This document shows positions 42,877 to 51,635 of a DNA stretch of 54,781 nucleotides, piece after piece (position 1 is the stretch's first letter; each line of letters starts with the position of its first letter). The stretch comes from an uncultured Eggerthellaceae bacterium (GTDB lineage: Bacteria; Actinomycetota; Coriobacteriia; Coriobacteriales; Eggerthellaceae), in NCBI GenBank assembly GCA_910580205.1, contig CAJTVP010000010.1, positions 1-54,781 of the forward strand, written 5' to 3'. A program made the translations under genes and the position numbers. The notes under the pieces are model-generated. The model ran no database searches. It was not told where the DNA came from and saw only the letters and a program-made list of their open reading frames with translations.

Positions 42877-44193
42877 ATGGCGCTGCCGCTCGTTGCCGTG
42901 GTGGGCCGCCCGAATGTGGGCAAGTCCACGTTGGTGAACAAGATCGCCCAATCCAATGACGCCATCGTCCATGAGATGCGCGGCGTCACGCGCGACCGCA
43001 GCTACCATGAGGCGGAGTGGAACGGCGTTGATTTCATGCTGGTGGACACTGGCGGGATAGAGCTTTCCGCGGACGATGGTTTCCAGAAGTCCATCCGCGC
43101 TCAGGCCTATGAAGCCAAGGATCAAGCGGACGTGATCCTGTTCATGGTGGATGGGCGCTCAAGCGTCCAACAGGACGACGAAGAGGTGGCCCGCATCCTG
43201 AAGCGGACGGGCAAACCGGTGTTCTTGGTGGTCAACAAGCTGGATGACCCAGGGCGTGAGGATGACCTCTGGGAGTACTACCAGCTTGGCTGCGGCCAGC
43301 CTTGGGCCGTGTCCGCCATCCATGGCCATGGCACAGGGGATCTTCTGGATGCGGTGGTGGAGGCCATCCGCGAGGCGGGCTTGGATGCGGAGGATGCCGA
43401 GGCGCCAGCGGTGAACATCGCCATCATCGGACGGCCCAACGCGGGGAAATCCTCGCTCACCAACAAGCTCACGCGCGATGAGCGCTCCATCGTGAGCCCC
43501 ATCGCGGGCACCACGCGGGATGCCATCGACACGCTGGTGGAGCATGATGGCAAGCTCTATCGCATCGTGGACACGGCGGGCCTGCGCCAGAAGAGCAAGA
43601 TCACCGAATCCGTGGAGTATTACGGGTTCGTGCGCGCCATGCGGGCGATCGACCGGGCGGATGTGGTGCTGCTGGTCATCGACGGCACCCTCGGCGTCAC
43701 CAATGAGGATCAGCGCGTGGCCAGCTATGCGGCCGAGCGCGGCTGCGCTTGCGTGGTCGTGCTCAACAAGTGGGATATCGTGGAGGGCCCGGAAGCGAAG
43801 GAGAAAGTGCGGTTCGACTTGGAGGATGAGCTCGTGTTCGTGAGCTACGCGCCCGTCATCGCCATCTCCGCGCTCACGGGCAAGGGGGTGGACCGCGTCT
43901 GGCGCATGGTGGACACGGCGTTCGAACATTACAGCGAGGCGCTTCCCACCTCCCGTTTGAACCGCTGGCTCTCTGAGATCCAGGAAACGGGGCACACCGT
44001 CACGCGCGGGAAGACCGTGCTGCGCATGAAGTACGTCACGCAGACGGGCCAGCAGCCGCCGCGCTTCACGTTCTTCTGCAACCGCCCCGACATCGTGACG
44101 GACAATTTTGAGCGGTTCTTGGAGAACCGCCTGCGCGGCGCGTTCGATCTGACGGGCACGCCGGTGCGCTTCAAGTTCAAGAAGAAGGATTAG
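42877..44193 (+). CDS. der: Ribosome assembly GTPase Der (EngA)
   Basis: A 438-residue protein with two GTPase domains: 'GRPNVGKSTLVNKI' with 'DTGGIE', 'NKLD' and then 'GRPNAGKSSLTNKL' with 'DTAGLRQ', 'NKWD', followed by the KH-like C-terminal domain ('LRMKYVTQTGQQPPRFTFFCN' by its residues Lys-Tyr-x-x-Gln). It acts in 50S subunit assembly. A weak TAGACT lies 45 bases upstream, within the DUF512 gene. plsY starts 3 bases after its stop. Confidence 0.96.
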   Translation: MALPLVAVVGRPNVGKSTLVNKIAQSNDAIVHEMRGVTRDRSYHEAEWNGVDFMLVDTGGIELSADDGFQKSIRAQAYEAKDQADVILFMVDGRSSVQQDDEEVARILKRTGKPVFLVVNKLDDPGREDDLWEYYQLGCGQPWAVSAIHGHGTGDLLDAVVEAIREAGLDAEDAEAPAVNIAIIGRPNAGKSSLTNKLTRDERSIVSPIAGTTRDAIDTLVEHDGKLYRIVDTAGLRQKSKITESVEYYGFVRAMRAIDRADVVLLVIDGTLGVTNEDQRVASYAAERGCACVVVLNKWDIVEGPEAKEKVRFDLEDELVFVSYAPVIAISALTGKGVDRVWRMVDTAFEHYSEALPTSRLNRWLSEIQETGHTVTRGKTVLRMKYVTQTGQQPPRFTFFCNRPDIVTDNFERFLENRLRGAFDLTGTPVRFKFKKKD

Positions 44194-44196
44194 CCC

Positions 44197-44853
44197 ATGG
44201 CTGCAACGTTGGGTCTGCTGTTCGCGCTGTTCGCCTGCGCTTTCGCGCTGGGCTCTATCCCTTGGGGCGTCATCGTGTCCCGCCTGTGCTTCGGCATGGA
44301 CATCCGGTCCGTCGGGTCTGGCAACATCGGCGCCACCAACGCCGTGCGCGCTATGGGGGCGAAGGGCGGCGCCCTCGTCTTCTTGCTGGACATGGCGAAG
44401 GGCCTCATCGCGGGGTTCCTCGGCTGCATCGTCTGGCCACATATCACGGATGCGGCGCTGCTCGGCCTGGGGGAGGCGTGGACGGTCTGCGGCGGCGTGG
44501 CCTTCGTGGGCTGCGTCTGGGGGCACATCTTCTGCCCGTGGCTCGGTTTCAAAGGCGGCAAGGGGATCTCCACCGCTTTGGGCTGCGAGCTGTTCGCCAT
44601 CACGCCTTTGGGCGCGGGCTTGGAGATCGCGGTCTTCCTCGTCTTCGTGGCGGCCACCCGCTACGTCTCCCTCGGCTCCGTCCTGGCTGCCGCCGCGCTT
44701 CCCTTCATCGCGCTTTGGCTTTTATGGGGGCAGTGGATGATCATCATCTGCTCGGCTCTGGTGGGCATCACCGTCATCTGGGCGCACCGGGAGAACATCA
44801 AGCGGCTCCTCGCCCATGAAGAGCGCAAGCTGTCGTTCTCGAAGAGGGCATGA
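44197..44853 (+). CDS. plsY: Acyl-phosphate:glycerol-3-phosphate acyltransferase
   Basis: A 218-residue membrane protein with about five helices. The three PlsY motifs are visible: 'GSIPWGVIVSR', 'VGSGNIGATNAVRAMGAKGG' and 'GHIFCPWLGFKGGKGISTALG' (key residues Ser-Gly-Asn-x-Gly-x-Thr-Asn and Gly-Gly-Lys-Gly). It makes lysophosphatidic acid from acyl phosphate and glycerol-3-phosphate. gpsA, which supplies glycerol-3-phosphate, follows at once; plsC acts after it. The acyl-phosphate maker plsX is not in this window. Confidence 0.94.
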   Translation: MAATLGLLFALFACAFALGSIPWGVIVSRLCFGMDIRSVGSGNIGATNAVRAMGAKGGALVFLLDMAKGLIAGFLGCIVWPHITDAALLGLGEAWTVCGGVAFVGCVWGHIFCPWLGFKGGKGISTALGCELFAITPLGAGLEIAVFLVFVAATRYVSLGSVLAAAALPFIALWLLWGQWMIIICSALVGITVIWAHRENIKRLLAHEERKLSFSKRA

Positions 44854-44855
44854 TC

Positions 44856-45851
44856 ATGAAGGCATGCGTCATCGGTTCAGGGTCCTGGGGCACGGCTCTT
44901 TCGCAGGTGCTGGCGGACGGCGGCCATGAGGCCGTGATCGTCTGCCGTCGCGAAGAGGTGGCGCGCGGGATCAACGAGGAGCATCGCAATCCGGACTACT
45001 TGGCTTTCGCGGAGCTCTCGCCTTCCATCACGGCCACCACGTCCCTGGAGGCGGGGCTTGCCGGCGCGCAGGCGGTCGTCGTGGTCACCCCTTCGCGCTA
45101 TCTTCGGCGAACGGCGAAGGACATGGCGCCGCACGTGCCTCCGGAGCTGCCTCTCGTCATCTGCTCGAAAGGCGTGGAGGCGGATACGGGGTGCCTGCCC
45201 GAAGCCATCTTCGCAGAGGTGCTGGGCGCAGAAGAGCGCATCGCGGTGCTGTCTGGTCCCACCCACGCCGAAGAGGTGGTGCGGCGCATCCCGTCAAGCG
45301 CCGTCGCCGCATCGGCGTCGGAAGAGACGGCGCTCTTCTTCCGCGATCTGTTCTCCACGGATTATTTCCGCGCCTACACCTCCCGCGACACCGTGGGAGT
45401 GGAGCTGTGCGGCGCGTTCAAGAACGTCATCGCCATCGCGGTGGGCATCTCCTACGGGCTCGGCATGGGGGATGACACGGCGGCGCTCCTCATGACGCGC
45501 GGTTTGGCTGAGATGAGCCGCATGGTCACGGTCTGCGGCGGGGAAGCGCTCACGTGCATGGGCTTGGCGGGCGCGGGGGACATGATCGTGACGTGCACCT
45601 CCCACCACTCGCGCAATCGCCGTTTCGGCGAGGACTACATCGCCTGCGGGCGGACGCTTGAGGATTTCGAGCGGGACACGCACATGGTGGTGGAGGGGGC
45701 TCAAGCTTCGCGCACGCTGCAGGTGCTCTCCGAGCGCTTCGGCGTGGAGCTCCCGCTGACCGATGCGGTCAGGCGCATCGTATGGGAAGGGGCCGATGTC
45801 CGCACGGTCGCCCGCGCGCTTCTGGACCGCCCCTTGAAAAGCGAGTTCTGA
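44856..45851 (+). CDS. gpsA: Glycerol-3-phosphate dehydrogenase [NAD(P)+]
   Basis: A 331-residue GpsA. The nucleotide motif 'VIGSGSWGTALSQVLADGG' is at residues 4-22, then 'VVVTPSRYLRRTA', 'ICSKGVE', 'VLSGPTHAEEV', the catalytic Lys in 'CGAFKNVIAIAVGI', and 'GLAGAGDMIVTCTS' with 'SRNRRFG'. It reduces dihydroxyacetone phosphate for phospholipid synthesis. ATG 44856 is 7 bases after AGAGGG and preferred over ATG 44850, which overlaps the plsY stop. It ends convergently to the GtrA gene, 2 bases apart. Confidence 0.95.
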   Translation: MKACVIGSGSWGTALSQVLADGGHEAVIVCRREEVARGINEEHRNPDYLAFAELSPSITATTSLEAGLAGAQAVVVVTPSRYLRRTAKDMAPHVPPELPLVICSKGVEADTGCLPEAIFAEVLGAEERIAVLSGPTHAEEVVRRIPSSAVAASASEETALFFRDLFSTDYFRAYTSRDTVGVELCGAFKNVIAIAVGISYGLGMGDDTAALLMTRGLAEMSRMVTVCGGEALTCMGLAGAGDMIVTCTSHHSRNRRFGEDYIACGRTLEDFERDTHMVVEGAQASRTLQVLSERFGVELPLTDAVRRIVWEGADVRTVARALLDRPLKSEF

Positions 45852-45853
45852 GC

Positions 45854-46267
45854 TCAGGAAAGATCGTCCAGCACCGGCTCGTCGCCGGCATCCAAGAACT
45901 TCTTGCGCGTCACGAAGTTCCAGACCATGACGATGATGGTGGCTGCGATCTTCGTGATGAGATAGCTGATGCCGAACAGCCCCGTGCCCACCCACATGAC
46001 CAGGTCATTGATGAGCAACCCGATGACGGACAGCACGACGAAGATCACGAACTCCCGGCGGCGGGACATGCCTTCCTTGTGCCTGAAGACGTAGCGCATG
46101 GATGCGAAATAGTTGAACGTGACCGAGACGGTGAACGAGATGGTGGCGCTCACCAGGTAGTTCACGCCGAACACCTCGGTCAGGAGCACCATGAGGCCGT
46201 AATCTATGACGAAGGCGATGACGCCCACCACGCCGAATTTCATCAATTGCGCGATCAGTTTCCGCAT
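45854..46267 (-). CDS. GtrA-family membrane protein
   Basis: A 137-residue protein with four helices: 'FGVVGVIAFVIDYGLMVLL', 'YLVSATISFTVSVTFNYF', 'FVIFVVLSVIGLLINDLVMW' and 'ITKIAATIIVMVWNFVTRKKF'. The Asn-Tyr and Trp-Asn-Phe segments are typical of GtrA, thought to flip undecaprenyl-linked glucose or other sugars. It is single and on the minus strand between two plus-strand operons, with no glycosyltransferase nearby. ATG 46267 follows GGAAAGGA and matches the family start; ATG 46300 is an alternative with no ribosome site. Confidence 0.88.
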   Translation of the reverse strand: MRKLIAQLMKFGVVGVIAFVIDYGLMVLLTEVFGVNYLVSATISFTVSVTFNYFASMRYVFRHKEGMSRRREFVIFVVLSVIGLLINDLVMWVGTGLFGISYLITKIAATIIVMVWNFVTRKKFLDAGDEPVLDDLS

Positions 46268-46326
46268 AGCCGCCCGCGTCCTTTCCCGTTTGCCCGCCAT
46301 GCGCAGGCAACATCCAGCGTTTCCCT

Positions 46327-46355
46327 TTGCGCTCGCGTGCTTCCTATGGTAATAT
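46327..46355 (+). promoter_or_regulatory. Promoter of the rimP-nusA-infB operon
   Basis: TTGCGC (46327-46332), a spacer of 17 bases, then TAATAT (46350-46355) with TG one base before it, an extended -10. It is the best complete promoter in the window. It implies a leader of about 100 bases before rimP. Confidence 0.65.
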
Positions 46356-46400
46356 CTCTTGCACGAAACACCAATGATGCTTTTCGCAACGTATGAGAAA

Positions 46401-46425
46401 AGTGGGCCGATGACCCGCTTTTTTT
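46401..46425 (+). terminator. Leader attenuator before rimP
   Basis: AGTGGG (46401-46406) pairs with CCCGCT (46414-46419), one G-T pair included, and is followed by seven T (46419-46425). It lies between the operon promoter and rimP, so it is an intrinsic terminator inside the leader. The operon encodes NusA, making feedback on termination a likely role. Confidence 0.65.
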
Positions 46426-46464
46426 ATTGCCACGACGAAGAGGAGGAGCGCTGAGCGAGCGCCT

Positions 46465-46929
46465 ATGCTGACGGAGAAGGAACAGAGCCTGCTGGATGCC
46501 TTGGAGGCGCACGCCGCCGCCCATGGCGTTGAGATCGTGACGGTGGAAGTGGTCGGATCGAAGAAGTCCCCCACCATCCGCATCTACATAGACGCCCCAG
46601 ATGGCGTCACGTTCAACGAGCTCACACAGGCCCAGGAATGGATCAGCGTCCTGCTGGATGAGATCGATCCGTTTCCGGGCGCCTACCTTTTGGAGGTGTC
46701 CTCCCCGGGCATCGATCGTCCGCTCCGCACGCCCGCGCATTTCCAGGCGGCCATCGGCCAGGAGGCGCGCGTGAAGTGCGTCCAGGGCATCGAGGGACGC
46801 AAGAACTTCAAGGGCATCCTCAAAGGAGCGGACGGGCAGGGCATCACCCTTGAAGCGGACGGTGCGGACATCACCATCGCCTATGACGATGTGAAGAAAG
46901 CGAACATCATCGGAGCTGTGGAGTTCTAG
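46465..46929 (+). CDS. rimP: Ribosome maturation factor RimP
   Basis: A 154-residue RimP, needed for 30S subunit maturation. Visible are 'GVEIVTVEVVGSKKSPTIRIYID', here cut to its key residues Arg-Ile-Tyr-Ile-Asp, then 'YLLEVSSPGIDRPLRTP' and 'GILKGADGQGITLE'. ATG 46465 is the only suitable start, but AGGAGG (46441-46446) lies 18 bases upstream. The bases between contain a GCGCT-GAGCG-AGCGC hairpin (46448-46462) that would shorten the distance. nusA follows after 19 bases. Confidence 0.92.
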   Translation: MLTEKEQSLLDALEAHAAAHGVEIVTVEVVGSKKSPTIRIYIDAPDGVTFNELTQAQEWISVLLDEIDPFPGAYLLEVSSPGIDRPLRTPAHFQAAIGQEARVKCVQGIEGRKNFKGILKGADGQGITLEADGADITIAYDDVKKANIIGAVEF

Positions 46930-46948
46930 GAGATAGGAGACGAAGATC

Positions 46949-48187
46949 ATGGCTGATGCGGAATACTCGCTCATCGAAGCGCTGCAAATGCTCGCCCATG
47001 AGCGCAAGATCGATGAGTTCTACATCATCGAGCGCCTGGAGGAATCGCTCGCGCGCAGCTACGAGCGCATCTTGGATCTGGAGCACGACGCGCGCGTGAC
47101 CATCGACCGCCAAAGCGGGCAGATCTATGTCTACGAGCTGGTGCCAGTGGGTGAGCCGGAGATCCAGGTGGATCCGGAAACGGGCATCGAAGAGCACATC
47201 TATTCCGAGTTCGAAGAGCGCGACGTGACGCCCGCCGACATCAGCCGCATCGCGGCGCAGAACGCGAAGAGCGTCATCTCCTCCATCGTGCGCGACGCCG
47301 CCAAGCGCTCCATCTACGAGGAGTTTTCCGATCGCGTGGGGGACCTCATCACCGGCACGGTGCTCCAAGGCACCCAGGATTTCACCATCATCAAGATCCG
47401 CGATGGCGTGGAGGCGGAGCTGCCGCACTACGACACCAAGCGCAACCCTACCGAGCGCAACGAGCGCCCGGCCAACGAGCACTACCGCCACAACCAGCGG
47501 CTGAAGGTGCTCATCATCGACGTGCGCGACCCCTCCCAGGAGCAGAGCCGCGCCCGCGGGGAGCAGTCCCGGCCCACCATCATCGTGTCCCGCACCCATC
47601 CTGATCTCATCCGCCGCCTCTTCGAGATAGAGGTCCCGGAGATCTACGACGGCGTGGTGGAGATCAAGTCCATCGCCCGTGAGCCCGGCGCTCGCTCGAA
47701 GGTGGCCGTGGCCTCCCGTGAGCCCAACCTGGACCCGGTGGGCGCCTGCGTGGGCCCGCGCGGCAGCCGCGTGCGCATGGTGGTGGAGGAGCTCCGCAAT
47801 GAGCGCGTGGATGTCATCCAGTGGAGCGAGGATCCGGCCACCTATGTGGCGAACGCCTTGTCTCCGGCGCGCGTCTCCCGCGTGGACATCGATCCTGAGA
47901 GCAACTACGCCACGGTCATCGTCCCTGACGACCAGCTGTCGCTGGCCATCGGCAAGGAGGGGCAGAACGCGCGCCTAGCGGCCCGCCTGACCGGTTGGCA
48001 CATCGACATCAAGTCCACCAGCTTCCAAGGGGCTGCCCCCGATGTGGAGGAGACGCTCTTGGACGACGAAGACGGGGCGGATGACGATTTCTGCGCATTC
48101 GTCAGCGAAGATGGGACCCGCTGCCGCAACCATGCCCGCGAGGGTTCGCGGTTCTGCGGCATCCACGCATCATCCGAGGACGAATAG
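46949..48187 (+). CDS. nusA: Transcription factor NusA with a Cys/His C-terminal tail
   Basis: A 412-residue NusA. The N-terminal RNA-polymerase-binding domain covers about residues 1-125, the S1 domain about 135-200 ('GTVLQGTQDFTIIKI'), and two KH domains follow ('REPGARSKVAVASREP', 'GPRGSRVRMVVEEL', 'IGKEGQNARLAARL'). After about residue 375 comes a tail with Cys-x7-Cys-x10-Cys-x2-His ('CAFVSEDGTRC' and 'GSRFCGIH'), which looks like a small metal-binding knot and is not part of the NusA family as I know it. NusA controls pausing, termination and antitermination. A ribosome site GGAGA precedes the ATG. Confidence 0.95.
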   Translation: MADAEYSLIEALQMLAHERKIDEFYIIERLEESLARSYERILDLEHDARVTIDRQSGQIYVYELVPVGEPEIQVDPETGIEEHIYSEFEERDVTPADISRIAAQNAKSVISSIVRDAAKRSIYEEFSDRVGDLITGTVLQGTQDFTIIKIRDGVEAELPHYDTKRNPTERNERPANEHYRHNQRLKVLIIDVRDPSQEQSRARGEQSRPTIIVSRTHPDLIRRLFEIEVPEIYDGVVEIKSIAREPGARSKVAVASREPNLDPVGACVGPRGSRVRMVVEELRNERVDVIQWSEDPATYVANALSPARVSRVDIDPESNYATVIVPDDQLSLAIGKEGQNARLAARLTGWHIDIKSTSFQGAAPDVEETLLDDEDGADDDFCAFVSEDGTRCRNHAREGSRFCGIHASSEDE

Positions 48188-48207
48188 GCATCAAGGACGG
48201 AGAGCGT

Positions 48208-48492
48208 TTGAAGGCGGAGAGGACATGCATCGGTTGCCGGGCCTGCGCTCCGAAAGGGGAGCTGTTCCGCATCGTGCGCACGCCTGGGCGAGCCATGGCC
48301 TTCGATGCTAGCGGGAACCAGCCCGGACGCGGCGCCTATGTGTGCTCGTCTGAGTGCTTCGACCGCGCGGTGGCGAGCAAGCGCTTCGCCTCTGCGCTGA
48401 GGACCAAGGCGGATGCTGCGGTGCTCGAAAGGATCGGTTACGAGCTTCGGTGCGCTGAGAGCGCCGGAGCCCGTGGAAGCAAGGAGAGATAG
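48208..48492 (+). CDS. ylxR: YlxR/DUF448 RNA-binding protein
   Basis: A 94-residue protein with 'ERTCIGCRACAPKGELFRIVR', here marked by Cys-Ile-Gly-Cys-Arg, and the RNA-binding 'GRGAYVCSSECFDRAV'. YlxR (RnpM) sits between nusA and infB in most Gram-positives and has been linked to RNase P regulation in Bacillus. TTG 48208 has AAGGACGGAG upstream. The L7Ae-like ylxQ gene that often follows is absent here; infB starts directly after the stop. Confidence 0.92.
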   Translation: MKAERTCIGCRACAPKGELFRIVRTPGRAMAFDASGNQPGRGAYVCSSECFDRAVASKRFASALRTKADAAVLERIGYELRCAESAGARGSKER

Positions 48493-51228
48493 ATGGCAGG
48501 AATGCGCGTACATGAGCTGGCAAAGGAATATGAGCTTTCCAGCAAGGAGATGCTCACGCGCCTGCGCGAGGCGGGGATCGCGGCGAAGTCGCATGCCAGC
48601 ATCCTGAGCGATGACGATGTCGCGAAGATCCGCTCCACCTTCGAGCCGGAAGTGCTCCAGCGGTCGGGCGACCTCAACAAAGAGGAGCGCGAGAAGATCG
48701 AGAAGGAGCAGAAAGAGGAGCAGGAGAAGAAGGCCAAGGAGGAGGCCGAGCGCAAGGCGGCTGTGGAGAAGGAGCTCGCGGAGCGCAAGGCGGCGAAGGA
48801 AGCGCGCAGCGATGGCGAGGCGGCTCCGGCGAAGAAGGAGCGCATCGTCAAGAAGATCGAGACGAAGCCGGAAAGCGCTTATGAGAGCCTGGCTTCGCAG
48901 ATCGAGAACGAGAAGAAGCGCGTCGAGCGGGAGAAGGCTGAAGCCGCCGCCCGCGCCGCCGCCCAGAAGCGCGCGGCGGAGGTGGCCAAGAAGCAGGCCG
49001 TCGAAGAGGCGCTGCGCAACAAGGGCCGCAAACCGGCGAAGAGCGCAGCCCATGAGGAGCAGCCAAGCGCCCCTGCCGTGAAGGAAGCGCCCAAGCCCGC
49101 TTCCGCATCCACGAAGTTCAGCTCCTTGCTCTCCCAGATCGAATCCGAGCAGGCGCGCATGCAGGAGCAGGGCGCGGCTGCCAAGCAAGGCGGCGCAGGC
49201 CGCGGCAAGAAGGGCAAGCGCGGGCGCTCCCAATCCGTGCCTGAGCTTGAAGCCCAGCAACCCTCCAATGAGGATCGCTATTCGCAGATGGCGGCCCACG
49301 CCGAGCAGCTCCAACGGGACAAGGTGCTGGCGGAAGCGCGCGCGGCGGTGGCTGCGGCTGCGGGCGGCTCAGAAGGGGAAGGCCGCCGCAAGAAGCGCAA
49401 GCAGAAGCGCGAGGCGGAGGCGCGCGAGCGCGCTGAGGCCCATGCCATCGAGCATGGCATCGATCCCACGCTCGTGCTGGATGATTCCGTGGTGGAGGTG
49501 CCCCAGGGCGCCACGGTGGGCAAGCTGGCGGAGCTTTTGAACGTGCAGCCCAACGATGTGATCAAGCGCCTGTTCCTGTTGGGCCAAGCCCTCACGGTCA
49601 CCCAGTCCATGAGCGATGACCTCATCGAGATCGTGGCGGATGACATGGGCCGCAAGGTGCGCGTCGTCTCGCCTGAAGAGGAATACGTGGTGGTCTACAA
49701 CGACACCGAGGATGATCTGAAGCCCCGTCCTCCCGTGGTCACGGTCATGGGCCACGTGGACCACGGCAAGACCTCCCTTCTGGACGCCATCCGGGACACC
49801 GGCGTGGTGGACAGCGAGGCGGGCGGCATCACCCAGCATATCGGCGCTTCGGTGGTGGACATCAACGGCCGTCAGATCACGTTCATCGACACGCCGGGCC
49901 ATGAGGCCTTCACGGCCATGCGCGCCCGCGGCGCTCAAGTGACCGACATCATCGTGCTGGTGGTGGCGGCCGATGATGGCGTCATGCCGCAGACCATCGA
50001 GGCCATCAACCATGCGAAGGCAGCGGACGTTCCCATCGTGGTGGCCGTCAACAAGATCGACAAGGACGGCGCCAATGCGGATCGCGTGCGCCAGGAGCTC
50101 ACCGAATACGGCGTCATCCCTGAAGAGTGGGGCGGCACCAACATGTTCGTGGATGTGTCCGCGAAAAAGCATCTTCACATCGACGACCTTTTGGAGACGA
50201 TCATCCTCCAGGCGGACGTGCTGGAGCTCAAGGCCAACCCGGATGCGCTGGCTTCCGGCTTCGTGATCGAGGCGAACCTGGACAAGGGCCGGGGACCGGT
50301 GGCCACGGTGCTCGTGCAGCGCGGCACGCTCCATCCTGGAGATGCCGTGGTGGCGGGCACGTCCTACGGCCATGTCCGCGCTCTCGTGGACCCGCACGGG
50401 GAGCACGTGGAGGGCGCTCTGCCCTCCGACCCGGTGGAGATACTGGGCCTGAGCTCCGTGCCGGTGGCGGGCGATGAGTTCCGCGTCTTCGAAGATGAGC
50501 GCGACGCGCGCAAGCTGGCTGAGGAGCGCGCTCTGCGCGAGAGGCTGGCGGAGCAGAACCGCACCTCCCACATGAGCCTGGACGATCTGTTCAGCCGCAT
50601 CGAAGAGGGCAAGCAGACAGACCTCAACCTCATCATCAAGGCGGACGTGCAAGGTTCCATCGAAGCGCTGCGCGACGCCTTCGAGAAGATGGACCAGACC
50701 GAGGTGCGCATCAACATCGTGCACTCGGCGGTGGGCGGCATCACGGAGACGGACGTCACGCTGGCCGCGGCGTCGGACGCCATCATCATCGGCTTCAACG
50801 TGCGTCCCACGGGCAAGAGCCGCCAGCAAGCGGAGAAAGAGAAAGTGGACATCCGCCTGTACCGCGTCATCTACCAGGCCATCGAGGACATCAACGCCGC
50901 GCGCGTGGGCCTGCTCTCCCCGGATATCGTGGAGGAGGACACGGGCATCGCGGAGGTGCGCGAGACGTTCAAGGTGCCGAAGGTGGGCACGATCGCTGGC
51001 TGCTACGTGGTGGAGGGAGAGATCTCCCGCGAAGACCAGGTGCGCGTCGTGCGCGACGGCACGGTCATCTACGAGGGCGCCATCGCATCCCTTCGCCGGT
51101 TCAAGGATGACGTCAAGAGCGTGGCTCATGGCTATGAGTGCGGTATCGGGATCACCGGTTTCCAGGATATGAAGGTGGGAGACACCATCGAAGGCTTCAC
51201 CGTCAAAGAAGTTGAGCGCACCGAGTAG
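48493..51228 (+). CDS. infB: Translation initiation factor IF-2
   Basis: A 911-residue IF-2. An N-terminal IF2_N helical domain ('VHELAKEYELSSKEMLTRL') is followed by about 250 residues of highly charged Lys/Glu/Ala coiled linker (about 60-330), a second IF2_N-like domain ('VVEVPQGATVGKLAELL'), and the GTPase domain: G1 'GHVDHGKTS' (about 420), G3 'DTPGHEAF' (about 466), G4 'NKID' (about 520). Domains II to IV end at 'VGDTIEGFTVKEVER'. It brings initiator tRNA to the 30S subunit and promotes subunit joining. AGGAGA precedes the ATG. Confidence 0.97.
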   Translation: MAGMRVHELAKEYELSSKEMLTRLREAGIAAKSHASILSDDDVAKIRSTFEPEVLQRSGDLNKEEREKIEKEQKEEQEKKAKEEAERKAAVEKELAERKAAKEARSDGEAAPAKKERIVKKIETKPESAYESLASQIENEKKRVEREKAEAAARAAAQKRAAEVAKKQAVEEALRNKGRKPAKSAAHEEQPSAPAVKEAPKPASASTKFSSLLSQIESEQARMQEQGAAAKQGGAGRGKKGKRGRSQSVPELEAQQPSNEDRYSQMAAHAEQLQRDKVLAEARAAVAAAAGGSEGEGRRKKRKQKREAEARERAEAHAIEHGIDPTLVLDDSVVEVPQGATVGKLAELLNVQPNDVIKRLFLLGQALTVTQSMSDDLIEIVADDMGRKVRVVSPEEEYVVVYNDTEDDLKPRPPVVTVMGHVDHGKTSLLDAIRDTGVVDSEAGGITQHIGASVVDINGRQITFIDTPGHEAFTAMRARGAQVTDIIVLVVAADDGVMPQTIEAINHAKAADVPIVVAVNKIDKDGANADRVRQELTEYGVIPEEWGGTNMFVDVSAKKHLHIDDLLETIILQADVLELKANPDALASGFVIEANLDKGRGPVATVLVQRGTLHPGDAVVAGTSYGHVRALVDPHGEHVEGALPSDPVEILGLSSVPVAGDEFRVFEDERDARKLAEERALRERLAEQNRTSHMSLDDLFSRIEEGKQTDLNLIIKADVQGSIEALRDAFEKMDQTEVRINIVHSAVGGITETDVTLAAASDAIIIGFNVRPTGKSRQQAEKEKVDIRLYRVIYQAIEDINAARVGLLSPDIVEEDTGIAEVRETFKVPKVGTIAGCYVVEGEISREDQVRVVRDGTVIYEGAIASLRRFKDDVKSVAHGYECGIGITGFQDMKVGDTIEGFTVKEVERTE

Positions 51229-51251
51229 GCGTTCGAGCCAGGAGGTCCATC

Positions 51252-51629
51252 ATGAAGGAAGGCAACCGCAAGGTAGACGAGCAAGCCCGTGAGGTCATCT
51301 CGAACATCATGCTGTTCGACGTGTCCGATCCCCGCCTTGACCTGGTCACGGTGACCGGCTGCAAGGTGAGCTATGACCGCGCCTACTGCGACGTGTTCTA
51401 CACCTGCGAGCCCGATCGCTATCCTGAAGTGGAGGCGGCGCTCGCTTCGGCCCGTGGGCACATTCGCTCGCTCGTCGCCAAGAAGCTGGATTGGCGGCAA
51501 GCGCCGGAGCTGCGCTTCCATTTGGATGAGACGGTGGATGAGGCGGAGAAGGTGGGCCGCTACATCGCCGAGGAGAAGAAGCGCATGGGCGCGTATGAGA
51601 CGGCAGCGGAGCAGGACGAAGAGCTCTAA
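51252..51629 (+). CDS. rbfA: Ribosome-binding factor A
   Basis: A 125-residue KH-fold protein with 'EVISNIMLFDVSDPRLDLVTVTG', here given by its Asp-Pro-Arg turn, then 'RAYCDVFYTCE', 'RSLVAKKLDWRQAPELRFHLDETVDEA' by the key residues Pro-x-Leu-x-Phe. RbfA matures the 16S rRNA 5' end and helps in the cold. AGGAGGT precedes the ATG at good distance. The DHH phosphoesterase follows after 6 bases. Confidence 0.92.
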   Translation: MKEGNRKVDEQAREVISNIMLFDVSDPRLDLVTVTGCKVSYDRAYCDVFYTCEPDRYPEVEAALASARGHIRSLVAKKLDWRQAPELRFHLDETVDEAEKVGRYIAEEKKRMGAYETAAEQDEEL

Positions 51630-51635
51630 GCGCCC

